Origin: Cystobasidium ongulense | Lineage: Eukaryota; Basidiomycota; Cystobasidiomycetes; Cystobasidiales; Cystobasidiaceae | Assembly (NCBI GenBank): GCA_022835595.1 | Contig: BQUP01000005.1 | Coordinates: 1,116,001 to 1,180,000, forward strand | Reading direction: 5' to 3' | DNA: 64,000 nt | Shown: positions 1 through 11,526 of the stretch, piece after piece | How the letters are laid out: every line of letters begins with the position of its first letter | Numbering within the stretch: the stretch's first letter is position 1 | Translations under genes and position numbers: made by a program | The notes under the pieces: model-generated | The model's database searches: none | What the model was told of the DNA's origin: nothing | The model's input: only the letters and a program-made list of their open reading frames with translations

Positions 1-2027
1 GGAAGAGCGAGAAGAAGAAGATGTAATTATGGAGAGGGATAATGATAGAGAAGATCAGGAAAGTACAGATGATACTGGTACTTCTGCTTCTCCTGTTTCT
101 AGACCTACTTCCTCACACTTTATCACCTCACCTTCTTCTCATCGTGTAGCCTCTGCTATCGCTCGTCGTTCTCATTACCATCATCCCGCTATCCCAACCC
201 AACAAATGACTAGGACCGATTCAACAAGTTCTATCAATGGTATGGCGATGGATAGTGAAACTACGCCTATTTCTCGACCTATTCCTCTAAGAAGACAATC
301 TTCTGCTTCTGCTGCAAATGTCACTATAATACCAGCTACACCACGCAATGCTTTTTCAAATACGACAGTCACGCAAAATATAGTACAACAACCATCATCA
401 CAACGAGACGATGAGCAGCAAGTTTCTACTGCTGCTGGTCAGCAATTCGTTCCACACGCTTCTGCTATTTCGTCACAGCTTGAAACTCATCTTCGTTCTC
501 AAACTCTTACGTCATTACAAGTCCCATCTGCTCCTCAAGATCCTTCTACATCTTCTACTTCTCCTTCCTCCTCTGCCGTCCTTTCTTCCAATGTGACACG
601 CCCACCCCATACTTCTACACATGCTCATCTACGTCTACATCCTCATCTTCAAGAAAGTGCAGCTGCTCAACCGGCAATCATCAGAGATGGACACGCTCAT
701 CTTTTACTTAATTATGGTCTTTTAATGGACCATTATGTTAAGGAAGAAGATGTTTTACATTGCTTGCATCTCCTTGCGTATCTCTCGAAATATCCCCATA
801 TCAGAGCGGTATTCCACGATCCTGAGAATGAGATTTGCAAAGCTCCTTCATCCACTTCTTCTATGCCTACTGAAGACGATGGAGGAATGCATGCGGACGC
901 TGCGCCGTTGTCAGATGGACATGTCGCGGCAGCTGCTGTTGGTGGAAATAGAGGCAATTGCTGCTCTTGTGCTAGAAAGAAGACGAAATATGGAGATGCT
1001 ATTCCCGATGATGGAGCTGCTTCCTCCTCTGCTTCTGCTGCTTCTCTATCAGCTGCTGAAGATGGTGGTAATCCCGCTTCAAGATCTGCTTGTAATGGGC
1101 ATTGCCATGCTCATGCTAAATCGGCGGCTGGAAATAATGGGGATACGAGCAAGGCACATTCACGATCTACCTCTTCTGGAAGTCAGAAACATGCTCATCC
1201 TTGCTGTGCTAAAGATGAGCATGACGAAGATCAAGAAGAAGCTGAATCATTAGCTAGAGCAAGAGCAATGGCAACAATGCCAGCTAAAGATCGTAAACCA
1301 GCATTAGAACCATCTAGACCTCCGCGAAGTACAGCCAATAACGTCTTTTCACTAGTCGAACAATATACTTTTAGACCTTCTTCTCCTGCTGATAGAAGCA
1401 TGAGATTAGGTACTGATATTCAATATTGGGCTGGTGTCATTATGCGTAATGCATGCAGAAAAGATGAACTTAGAGGTGGTATTAGACAATGTGCTAATAT
1501 GGGATGTGGTGTTTGGGAAAGATTTCCTAGGGAATTTGCTAAATGTAGAAGATGTAGGAAAGCGAAATATTGTTCTAAAGGGTGTCAAAGACGAGCTTGG
1601 CAGGCTGGTCATAGGTGAGTCTCCCTTTTGATCTCGCTTAAAGAGTGACTTTCGGAGTGATGGAAGCTGACGTGCGTACGATGCCTTTTATTTTAGATAC
1701 TGGTGCTCTGCTCGTCAGGATGCTCCTCCTGCACAAACTTCCACCACTGGATCTACACTCGCACCAATTACAAATGAAGATACCGCCCACAATCACGGAG
1801 GAGCAGGGAGCGATAATGATGAAGAATTAGAAGGTGTACTTCCTGTCCCTGCGGCTCCTCGTGGCGTCGGAGGAGTAGCTAATCCAGCCCTCGGCGGTGA
1901 TCCTGCTGGTGTTATTGATGGCATCACTGTAGGAGGTGAAGATGGACATAATGATGCTGGCGGATTCGATACTCGCATTAGAATGGGAGGTGGAAATGGT
2001 GACATTGGAATGCTCGATAGCATGTGA
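1..2027 (+). CDS. MUB1: MYND zinc-finger protein, Mub1/SamB-like (5' partial)
   Basis: The reading frame is open to the left window edge, so the true start lies upstream. Exon 1 ends at 1614, the intron is 1615-1696 (GTGAGT...TTTTAG), and exon 2 runs to the TGA at 2025-2027. The join completes a MYND finger: CANMGCGVW, then KCRRCRKAKYCSKGCQ, then AWQAGHRYWC, giving the C-C-C-C-C-C-H-C spacing. The upstream part is Ser/Thr- and His-rich low complexity with a conserved helical stretch (LLNYGLLMDHYV...LLAYLSKYP) that fits Mub1/SamB proteins. In yeast, Mub1 partners the ubiquitin ligase Ubr2 and promotes turnover of Rpn4; SamB acts in fungal morphogenesis. The tail after the finger is Gly/Asp-rich. 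The family call rests on the finger and its C-terminal position; the degradation role is by homology only. Confidence 0.75.
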
Positions 2028-3006
2028 TCGCTTTTCTTCAAACTCCTAGTCCATCCCTACACTTCATTGAATACCGTAGCGCACCAGATGTATCGGTTTA
2101 TCGACAACCCACATCTTATCTACCATATTACATTTTCCTCTCTGAAGATTCATTATCCAGTCTGGGCCCGTGTGGTCTCGATGACAGACAGGCCGCAAGC
2201 AAGGCTTACAACGCTAGCATGGAAAGAAGCCGACCACATTTCAATGCTTCAAATCCTCCCAATGCTCTTGGAATTCATACCACCTTTGCTAGTTGCACTC
2301 ATTTTGTGCAATCAGTTATCGCTCAATTCATTAGTGGAAGTGCTAGGCTTTATCTCGGTTCTACTTGCCAACGACGCTTTCACGGTCCCTTTTAACCTAA
2401 TATCACATGCTACGCAAGGAAGTAAGCGCATAACAGGCAAACAGCAACAGCAGCGGTAGTAATTGTCTAACTCTTTAACATGTCATAATCAAGTATCTCT
2501 TTCCGTGTCTTCTACGTGTCTATGCGGCATTCTTTCGTTGGTTGTCCGCGTGTCAATGTTAGGTATCTTTACGATGTCGATGTTTTCTTCTTATCTTCTT
2601 AGTCTTATCAGCATGCAATGGCAATGAATTGAATTGTTTGACTCACCCTATTGCTGTATCTCAGGCTGACTAATCCATTACTAAGGTGGACCGTCATATG
2701 CATGGTCCGACAGTTGGTCGCTTTCTTGCTTTCATACATTGCGGGAATCTCTTACTCACTCTCAAGACGAGTAGCAGCATAGAGCAAGGCTACGTGGTCT
2801 GCTGATTACTCCCGCCCGACGCTGCGCTGCTGCTTACCTCGTCGCCGCTTTGTCAGGCGAGCAATCATCATCATCACAGTCAAACGGCAAAAACGCGCAT
2901 ACTCTGCAGGTTCAGACGAAGCCAACTCGCGTGGTAGAAGGTTTAGTAGTGGACCTCTAGTCTCCACCGTCAGGCTTCCCTAAGCCACAGCTTGCGCGCA
3001 GCCATC
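2028..3006. other. intergenic region, no supported gene
   Basis: This holds the 3' flank of the MYND gene and the promoter side of the carboxypeptidase gene. Open frames at 2024-2395 and 2067-2459 overlap each other, have no recognisable domain and no splice-supported extension, so I leave them uncalled. A histidine-rich-looking ATC repeat (catcatcatcatc) occurs near 2868. Confidence 0.5.
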
Positions 3007-6000
3007 ATGGCCCTCAAGCTGGATCACCGCGAAGATGATCGCCCGCTGCCAGAAGACCACCTCGAAAAGCAAGCATTGGTGATGGCACGGAGCGACGAGC
3101 AGCAGCAGCCAGAAGATGTCACTGCTCAGTCCACCACCTCCACATCGTCCGGACAGGTCAGATACCTCGTCGCCGTGTCATTGGCGCTGCTCTACTTCCT
3201 CGTTCCGCTGCCTGCAGTCTTCAATGCTGGCAACTACCTCTCGGCTTCTTCCTCTTCGGCCTTCTCGTCCCTGCTGGACTTGTCATTCTCGTCGTCTGCT
3301 CCATGCCATCATGGACACGGCAGAGCATCCTCGTCGTCGTCCGATGACTCTAGTCTGCACGGGAGAGGCTACCGAGCTATCTTCGGCCAGCAGCACAAGA
3401 ATCGTGATACTGCATTCTATGCCAAAGGAAGACCATCTCTACATGCTGGTCCTCGAGATGACACCTACAACAGCAAGATTGAACAGGCATTCCTAAAGGT
3501 GCCCAACAACGAGAGCTGCATTGCTGCCAGCAGGAGGTGAGCAAGGTTCAAACTCACGTGATTGACCAAGCGGAGAGATACTAATTTTGATACACTATGA
3601 ATTACCAGCTATACCAACATACAGCACGTCGCTGGAACACCCGGTGATTTCGAAGTATTTCACATCGTCAAAAACCAATGGGAGAAAGCACTTGGACTCC
3701 CTTTGACTGGTCGGAAGCAGCATGTGTACGATGCTGGATCTAAGCAATCCAAGAGAGCTTTATTAAGCAAGAGTGACGGCGGAGTTAGAGTATGGACAGA
3801 TACATATTACGTATTGCTCAAGTGAGATCACACGTCAGGTTCCTACCATCCGATTGACTGTATTGACTGACCAGAGTTCTTCGCCATAGTCACCCAACTC
3901 CTGCCAAAGATAGCAAGACATACATCAAACTGAACGACGCTCAAGGCAACTTGATATATCAAGCTAAGCTGAAAGAAGACGCTCTCGATCTCGACCCTAC
4001 TTCAAAGGAAGGAAGCGAAAACGCACCACCTTTCCATGGGTATTCAAAAGCTGGTACAGCAGAAGGCCAGCTAGTATACGCACATGTGAGGAAACCGAAA
4101 TATACCAACGTAAGCCGTACTATTGCTGACTTTCTTTGGGTGATACAGTCTGGCACAGTGGAAGATTTTAAGCGACTCAAGGAGAATGGCAAGGGCTTTT
4201 GATGCTTTTCAGATTCGATTCTACTAGAGCTGATTCATGTCTTAACTCGTTAGGCATCGATATGACTGGCAAAATTGCGCTTGTCAGGTACGGTGGGAAC
4301 TTCAGGGGTCTCAAAGTCAAGGCGGCCCAGGATGCCGGTGCTGTAGGTGAGTACATCCAATCTTCGGCCTTTTTCTTCAACTTCAAGCTGACCATCTTTG
4401 CAGGATGCATCATCTACTCCGATCCGGCCGAGGATGGCGATAGTGAGTATTAACCGGGTATTGCTGTTTCGCACGGCCCGTAGCTCACCCTAATGCCTTT
4501 CTACCTAGTTACTGCCGATAATGGCTACGCACCTTATCCAGAAGTAGGTATCCGAGATCGGATGCAGACTTCTGCGAAGAGGAACTGACATTTTCCTTGT
4601 GATTTTAGGGCCCGGCCAGACAACCATCTTCCCTCCAGCGCGGTTCCGTTCAATATCTAAGCAAGTTCCCCGGTGACCCGACCACGCCTGATCAACCATC
4701 ATATAAGGACTCGAAGCGCGTGGACCCTACCAACATCCCAGGTGAGGATGCTGTAACACCACTAGCTTAGGAAGTCGAACTGATCTGATCATGTCAAAAC
4801 CGAAAGATATCCCATCTCTGCCTCTCAGCTACGAAGATGCTATCCCTCTTCTCCGCTCTTTGAACGGAAAAGGTCCATATTTTGAGGATTGGAAAGGTGG
4901 ACTCGGATATCAAGATGTTCAGTATTTCTCTGGGCCTTCAGAAGGCAACATTGTCATGAATAACGATGTTACCTCTGACATCTTCCCTATATGGTTAGTT
5001 TGTATTCAGTATCGACCTGCCGTGACTTTTTGTTGACATAATTATGGCAGGAATACGTATGCTCGAGTTGAAGGACATATCAAAGATGAGGTTGTTATTG
5101 TTGGTAATCACAGAGATGCATGGGTAAGTGCGGTCAATGGCTTTTCGTTCTAGTACGCTTACGTCCGATTGTCGATTTCACAAGGTGTTCGGAGCCTCCG
5201 ATCCCAATTCCGGTACCGCCTCGCTTCACGAAGTCATCAAAGGATTCGGCGAACTACTTCAACAAGGTTGGAAGCCACTTCGAACCATTATTTTCGCTTC
5301 ATGGGACGCAGAAGAATATGGTCTAGTCGGAAGTACTGAATTTGGCGAAGATTATGCTGAACACGCATCCAAAGTCGTTGCTTATATCAACTTGGACGCT
5401 GCTGCTGCTGGATCTTATCTTTCTATTCATGCTAGTCCATCACTTGCGGACTTGTTGAGAAACGCAACGGCTGCTGGACATGCTCCTCAGTCTTTGAGCG
5501 ATCAAGAGCTTTCTATTGGACCTCTCGGAAGTGGAGTAAGTACATTGTGCTCAGATAGCACCCGTATTCCGCTAACACAGCTGTTCTTTGGCCAGAGCGA
5601 CTACACTGTCTTCTTACAGCATTTGGGCATCGCTTCGTCGGAAATGTCTTACCGGGGAACAAAGACCGACCCAGTATATCAGTGGGTTGCATTGAGGTGA
5701 TGGCTCGCCAGCTTTAGCTGAACATATTGCGTGCACAGCTACCACAGTATTTACGATAGCGAATACTGGGAGGAGCGCTATGGTGACCCTAGCTTCACTC
5801 GCCACGTCAACATTGCCAAAGTATGTTCATTTGTTTCCGTATGTATTTACCAAGTCTCCAAGTCTGATCTTATGCATCTCCGCAGACAATTGGCTTAACT
5901 GCATTGAGGTTATCAGATAGCCCTGTCCTTCCCCTGAACATCACTCGATATGCTCTGGAACTTCCAAGCTACCTTGAGCAACTTCAAGCAACAGCCGAAG

Positions 6001-6570
6001 CAGCTGAAATAAACGACGTCGACTTTAGCAAGATCAACAAGGCTATCATAGACATAGAAGCTGCAGCCCAACACCTAGATCTGGAAATTGCGGAAGTCAC
6101 GTCCAACCTTCAAAAGCTATTCTCTGGAGAAAGTACAGATAAAAAAGATAGAAAGAAGAAACAGGGAAAGTTGATTGGAAAGCTAAGGAGTATCAACAAG
6201 CGCAAGATGAGCTTTGAGAGAGGCTTCATTAACAAAGAAGGTTTGCCGAGGAGACAGTGGTACAAGCATCTAGGAGTCGCTCCAGGCGAGAACCTCGGAG
6301 TAAGTTATTGAACGCACGAGCAGTCACTCGTAATACTGACCAAAACATTCTAACAGTACGGCGCTACTACCTTCCCAGGAGTGTAAGTTATGTGAAGCTT
6401 TGTTCGAGTGAAACCGGCTGATAGGCCCGCTGGATGATCATTACAGTACCGAGGCAATAACCATTGCGGAAAGCAAAGAACTGATGCAAAAGGAGCTCGT
6501 TCGCCTTACTTCTCAGCTTGAGAAGATGGCGAAAGGTCTAAGAAGCCCGCATGGTCATGGGAGAAACTAA
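3007..6570 (+). CDS. M28 family glutamate carboxypeptidase II-like peptidase, type II membrane protein
   Basis: The start is the ATG at 3007 (ccatcATGG). The N-terminus is a hydrophilic tail of about 55 residues, then one membrane segment (YLVAVSLALLYFLVPLPAVF) and a Ser-rich stalk. About fifteen introns separate the exons; splicing restores YTNIQHVAGTPGD, a PA domain (GKIALVRYGGNFRGLKVKAA...CIIYSDPAEDG), the M28 core and a helical dimerisation domain. All five zinc ligands are visible: His in GNHRDAW, Asp in SDPNSG, Glu in DAEEYG, Asp in INLDAAAAG, and His in YHSIYDS. The family includes human GCPII/NAALADase and yeast Vps70/Tre1/Tre2; it hydrolyses C-terminal glutamate or acts as an adaptor in the endosome and vacuole. 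Complete metal ligands argue for an active peptidase. Two introns are odd: a 39-nt in-frame one (4110-4148) and a GC-AG one (4189-4253). Stop at 6568-6570. Confidence 0.93.
4189..4253 (+). other. GC-AG intron in the M28 peptidase gene
   Basis: The exon ends ...GAGAATG and the intron begins GCAAGG; it ends TTAACTCGTTAG before GCATCGATATG. Joining gives KENG-IDMTGKIALVRYGG, the continuous family sequence. No GT lies between GAGAATG and the in-frame TGA downstream, so a GT donor cannot give this join. Confidence 0.85.
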
Positions 6571-6829
6571 GCCTTGAGCCAAGCTCGACATCTTTGGGGC
6601 GTGCCTCAAAGATAAGAAACGCAAATGACTGCAAAATATCTGTACCGTAGTGCTGAAGTTGCAGAGAATCAATCCTGTTCAACAAAGACTGTCGAAATTG
6701 TTGGGTCCCATCCGGCAGCACGCCATCCTGCCATTCAGGCTTTGTGCACAGCATTGGCAAGCTGACGGTCTACTCGCGACCTATTCGCTGACCTCTATAG
6801 ACACTTCAGGTCTCCAATCAACGATCCAC

Positions 6830-8709
6830 ATGTCGGGGGTAATGTTCAAGCGGCTTATGGGACAAGCTCCTCGCCCTTTCGCGCTCGCCGCGCGCCAGGC
6901 AGTAGGGGGCTCCGGTTTTCGACGATATGGTATCTCACGACAATCGCACGTCCACGAAACACTAGCAAATGCGACATCGTCCATACTGCATCGCAACTTG
7001 ATGAATGAGCCACTGGTAGTCGAGAGCGCACAAGGCTGCTATCTTCACCTCAAAGGGGGTAAGTCGGACGTTCACCAAATAGCTAGCTCTGTCTGAACCT
7101 TTTTCTTGGGTAGGTAGGCGAATATTTGATGCTGCGGGTGGAGCTGCTGTTATTGCAGTTGGACACGGGCATCCCAGAATCATACAAGCTGTCCAAACAC
7201 AGGTTGCTAGCTTGCCTTTTTGCCATTCCGGTGCATACACATCCGAAGTTAGCTACACTCATTCTTTCATTTCCCCATGGTGCGAGAGCTCACGCGTCTC
7301 TCATGATAGGTTGCGGAAGAGCTCGCTGTAAAGTTGTGCGAATCTAGCAATATGGCAAGAGCCATTTTCTTGACAAGTGGAACCGAAGCTATCGAGACAT
7401 CAATGAAGCTAGCCTACCAATATCACGTACAGAGGGGGGAACCTCAGAGATCCAATTTCATTGCTAGGAAACGGTCATACCATGGAAATAGCGTCACAGC
7501 TCTCAACCTCGGACACGATGCCCTACGAGGCCGGCCTTATAAACCAATCTTGAGCGGCAACTTTCATCATGTTTCGCCGGCATATGCCTACCGATATCAA
7601 AGCAAAGACGAAAGTGAGGGGGAATACGTAACTCGGCTGGCTTATGAGCTGGAGCAAGAGATTATTGCCATCGGAACCGACAGAGTAGCAGCTTTTTACG
7701 CCGAGACGGGTAGGCCTATGAGGAAATTCGCGATTGCCACTAGTTTCTGATGCTCGACCTTTTTCCAGTGCTCGGGACCACTGTAGGCTGTGTAATGGCA
7801 CCGACTGGCTACTTTAGAGCGATGCGCGAGGTTTGCGACCGACATGGAGTGCTACTGGTTCTCGACGAGATTATGTGTGGCTGTAGGCTTAAAGGTTCCC
7901 CGCCCCTCAAGGAACTTTCTTTTTGTATACTGATCCTTTTGATTCTATAGTGGGTAGGACTGGCTACATGCACGCATGGGAGGCTGAAGGCGTCCAGCCC
8001 GATATCCAATGTGTTGCCAAGACGCTCGGAAGCGGTTACGCCTCTGTGTCGGCTGTGCTGATGAACGAGAAGGTGGTGGCAGCCTTTATGAACGGCAATC
8101 GCAGCTTCATTAACGGTAGGAAGAAGTATTGTTTGCTTTTCGGCTTCATTGCTGAGACACAAATCGCAGGCCACACCTATCAGCAGCATGTTATGGGATG
8201 CAGAGTTGGTTTAGAGGTCTTGAAAGTATATGAAGAGGAGGACCTCGTTATGAATTGCCGAAAGCAAGGTGCCTTGCTTGAGCGACTGCTGCGTGAGAAG
8301 CTGGGCGAACATACGAATGTTGGAGACATTAGGTAAGCTCGAAGCAAATACTGGTTTGCTGTGCGATAACTTGACACCGACGACTCTCCAGAGGACGTGG
8401 ATTGTTCTGGAGCCTCGAATTTGTCAAGAACAAGGAAACGAAGCAGCTCTTTCCGGACCAAGTGCCCACCGCTGCTATCGTTTGGGAAGAGTGTATGCGA
8501 CGCAATGTCGCCGTCTTCACGACTAGTATCGGCGGGGTGAGTTGGATTCTATGCAGAACCGAACAACTGTCTTTTGTACTCATGCTTGCAATCCTCAGAT
8601 AATGCTGGCTCCGCCTTATAACATTACAAAGGAGGAAGTTTCCGTGATGGTTGATGCAGTTGTAGAGGGCGTAGATGCTGGAATGCGCAGATCGACCGAG
8701 AAAACTTGA
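6830..8709 (+). CDS. class-III PLP-dependent aminotransferase, probably mitochondrial
   Basis: Eight exons. The ATG at 6830 opens an Arg-rich, acid-poor N-terminus (MFKRLMGQ..., GFRRYG) that looks like a mitochondrial presequence. Class-III aminotransferase motifs follow in order: GHGHPRI, FLTSGTEAIETSMKLAYQYH, RKRSYHGNSVTAL, VLLVLDEIMCG with LGRTG (Asp that contacts the pyridine nitrogen), and CVAKTLGSGY with the Schiff-base lysine. Then come HTYQQHVMG and RGRGLFWSLEFV. The closest relatives I can place are fungal proteins of the BioA/YodT-like branch. The amino donor and acceptor cannot be read from the sequence. It starts 260 bases after the peptidase on the same strand; stop at 8707-8709. 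Confidence 0.9.
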
Positions 8710-8754
8710 ATCGGTCTGCTCTAGGGTGAACGTTCTTTCTGTTGTTCTGGTGCA

Positions 8755-8775
8755 ATTAATATTAATATTAATTTG
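8755..8775 (+). repeat. AT-rich short direct repeat (AATATT units)
   Basis: A run of taatattaatattaatt in the 3' flank of the aminotransferase gene. It may serve as polyadenylation-type AT-rich sequence; nothing more can be said. Confidence 0.5.
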
Positions 8776-8916
8776 ATCTGAAGGATGGATACCCTGGCTG
8801 GGTTTCCACCTTCCTCTTTTTGCAACCTTCCAACGACTCGAGCTGCGGCATGACCAGGCAGTAGCTTCATCACGGCATGCCCCAAAGCACCTTCTTTTGC
8901 TCGCACCACCTCCACC

Positions 8917-9931
8917 ATGGCGAGCGAGACTCGACTTCTCGAGCTTGAAAAGCAGCTATCAACACTGACCATTCTCCAGTCGGTCTACTGCATGGACGGC
9001 GAGTTCGCCGTGCCGGAGAGCGCTGCAGAGCTATTGGATGCATACAGCAATGGGATAGACCTGGCTTCACTTCAAGCAGGACCCTCCACGACGCTGCTTC
9101 AGGCTACTCTGTACATTCCATTGCAAGATGCTGCCTCGAGGATGATCGGCCTGCATCTTTCCTGGATTGCTTGCAAGAACGGCTCAGTGCAGCCCGGCAA
9201 GCCAGATGGGCTGCAGTTACGACTCGTACGGCCGGACTGGCTGCTGAAGAAAAGCTTTGAGGAACTCTCCATCGCATTCAATGATCGCTTGGCTGGTCTG
9301 CCAAACGAAGACCAAGATGAAGACGAAGTAGGCCTAGTAGGGCTGGCTGTAGAAGCAGCAAGAGAGCTGTCGGTGCAAGCAGCTGCTAACTTGCGCAAGG
9401 AAATCAAGAATGAGGGTGCACTGAATGGGGCCGTCTCGGACGCTCTCGTGTAAGCTGGACCATCAACAGGGACTCCGCTCACCTACTGAAGCGTGTATTA
9501 TCGATAGCCGAATTTGGATGCATCTCCCCTCATTATCCACCAAGTCCAAGCGAAATGACCTCGTCACCTACGCGCCTGCATACTCCATCACCGGAATAGT
9601 CCACGCGGGAAAGCCCGGCCTACTCATTCTCGAAGCTCCCTCCGCCAGTGCCATTGAAGCCTACCTGTCCGACATCAAAACATACTCTTGGGCAGATATC
9701 CCCTCCTCGCACAAGAAAATATCTGAACGATTGCGTGAAGAAGGTCTCACCTCGCAAGACCGTGCTTTCAAAGACATGAGCGAGATCACTGAAGAGATCA
9801 ATGTCAATGGCATGAAAGGTGTTCGAAGCAATAGAGGTGACCTCGGAGCACTACGTGACTGGTTGACGGCAAAGGGACTGGGAGGTGACAGACTTGCAAA
9901 TGTCTTAGGAACAAACCTCAATGGGATATAA
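8917..9931 (+). CDS. RWD domain protein with C-terminal DUF1115 (RWDD2-like)
   Basis: Two exons with one intron, 9450-9507. The N-terminal RWD-like part starts at the ATG of MASETRLLELEKQLSTLTIL and contains the usual alternating strands (TLLQATLYIPLQ). Splicing joins ALV to RIWMHLPSLSTKSKR, which begins the DUF1115 half: YSITGIVHAGKPGLLILEAPS, a block of about 55 residues, and SDLGALRDWL-type ending (GDLGALRDWLTAKGLGG). Human RWDD2A/B have the same arrangement. RWD folds mediate protein contacts, as in Gcn2 and Gir2; the function of this branch is unknown. Stop at 9929-9931. Confidence 0.85.
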
Positions 9932-10136
9932 GTAATCTCGCAATCTTTAAAGACTGCACAGGCACAGGCCGCAATGGCATTACAGCGTTTGCCTTCCATC
10001 TCCATCACAAGAATCGCAGACTACGGTAGACAACAGCAGGATGTTCACCTATGATGGGATTGCAGGCGGAGACCGGACTCAGCGAATGCGTTGTCTGGCT
10101 CTGGGCGTGTCAAAGCAGAACTCGATTGCTTCAAGC

Positions 10137-10904
10137 TCAATAATAGTCTTCGTCCGAGTCTTCCTCGTCTTCGTAGATGACCTGAAGACGACGCTCCCTG
10201 AACATGTCGAGCAAGAGCGGGCTTAGAAACTCCTCTTTGGCTTTCGATAGGCGGTAGAAATGACCGTGCAAGATAGTATAGGATCTCATCGCAGAAGGGC
10301 TATATGGTGAACATATTGGTATCAGTCATCGTAGCGCAGGCAGATCAGTACCAAGATAGACTCGCCTGGAAAAGAGGATCAAAGTCTCCGCCTTTTTCTT
10401 TCGCTGGCTCGCCTTCAAATTCTTGATATTGATGAATACGTATTTTCGGATGAGTTTTCTACATGCTGTCAGACTCTGGGGGAGAGGTAGGAGACCATCT
10501 GGGAAGTGTTTCGGTCTCTTTATGTTCGCCATGGCAGCCGCACCATTTTCACCCTCACACAGTCCGACAGTAACGAGGATAGCCTGCCAAAGAGCGAGCT
10601 TTTGTTCCTTGACGCTCAAGGTGGAGTTGTGTGAAGAGACGGATGCAGAATCGGAGAAAAAGTCGTGCAAGATTTGAGAAGAGCTGTCGGAGCCAGCTGG
10701 CGGCGGTGGTGAAATCGAGGTAGTGGCTTTGTGGATGCTCAAGCTCTGCATGGACCCGAGCAGATCGCACCAGGAGGAATCTTGAGAGCTCTCAGATCCA
10801 CTCTGCGATGACGTCTGTATGCACAATACACGTTCAGCATCAACACGTCAGACAAACGCTGTTCGGCGTTGTCAACGCACCGAAGACTTCTTGCGAGAAG
10901 GCAT
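10137..10904 (-). CDS. tandem unknown family, copy A
   Basis: Three exons: 10904-10881, 10814-10366 and 10299-10137. The first exon encodes only MPSRKKSS. The conserved core is SSSQILHDFFSDSASV, then KLALWQAILVTVGLCEGE, then HFPDGLLPLPQSLTACRKLI, then KYVFINIKNLKASQ. The last exon gives SYTILHGHFYRLSKAKEEFL and an acidic tail ending in DEDYY. The same blocks, in the same order and with the same intron positions and phases, occur in the next two genes, so the three are tandem duplicates. Intron 2 has a GC donor (CCAG|GCGAGT), whereas the other copies use GT. I do not recognise the family beyond a resemblance to small basidiomycete proteins of unknown function; no enzyme motif, signal peptide or membrane segment is visible. 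Confidence 0.85.
10300..10365 (-). other. GC-AG intron 2 of copy A
   Basis: Donor TCCAG|GCGAGT, acceptor ATATAG|CCC. The join gives LILFSSPSAMRSYT, equal in length to LLLFPSETKMKRYT in copy B and LLLFANKTEVQEYT in copy C, which fixes the splice site despite the non-GT donor. Confidence 0.85.
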
Positions 10905-11526
10905 GGTCAGGCAACTGGAGGTGTACTGTGAGGCCTGGGTGCTTCTGGATGTGTTGTGAGTATGCAAATCAGAAGAGATGACGAGAAGACAACCTCCACA
11001 AGCATGATTTGCTCGCTCTTGATCAACCTCCCCCGACTTCTTGTCCCTTCACCAAAGCCCCTCCGATTCGCAGGGAGTTGCACAAGTGAGAGAAACGGAA
11101 TTGACGGAGTCAGCGGCAGTCAAGCGATACTAAGCGGTACAAAAGGCGAAACTCTTCTGAAAGCCCGACAGTCAAACGTCGGATCCCATCCAAGCCCGGT
11201 TTCAAGTGAATGAAAAATCTTCAGCAGCTCAACGTGAAACAGGAGCACTGAGTCAAGTCAGCTGAAGCAACGCAGCCAGTGGCATCACAAGCATTTGATG
11301 CTGGGGTGTGTTATTGGCTGCAGTCTTGGAAAATATGCAAACTCTCGCACTTCACCCGTCCCTGCATAGTATAACGGTAGTCATGACGATGGCACTTGCG
11401 CAAGACCAGCGCTTCGCAAGCCATATCTCATTTCCCAACACACTAGAGCAACAATAAGCAGCGACAATCTAACGGTCCACATAGTCAACCTGGCATTTGC
11501 CAGCCCTCAGGTGCAGACAGTAGGGA
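10905..11526. other. intergenic spacer between copies A and B, no gene seen
   Basis: It holds the promoter side of copy A and the 3' flank of copy B. The stretch near 11371 (tagtataacggtagtcatgac) resembles a tRNA D-arm, but no matching T-arm or acceptor stem follows. Confidence 0.5.

Noticed and set aside
2024-2459. Two overlapping frames of 123 and 130 residues after the MYND gene
   Set aside because: They overlap in different frames, lack known motifs and lie in what looks like a 3' flank.
11366-11440. tRNA-like D-arm (tagtataacggtagtcatg) in the A-B spacer
   Set aside because: No TTCGA/TTCAA T-arm with flanking stem and no acceptor-stem complement within tRNA length.
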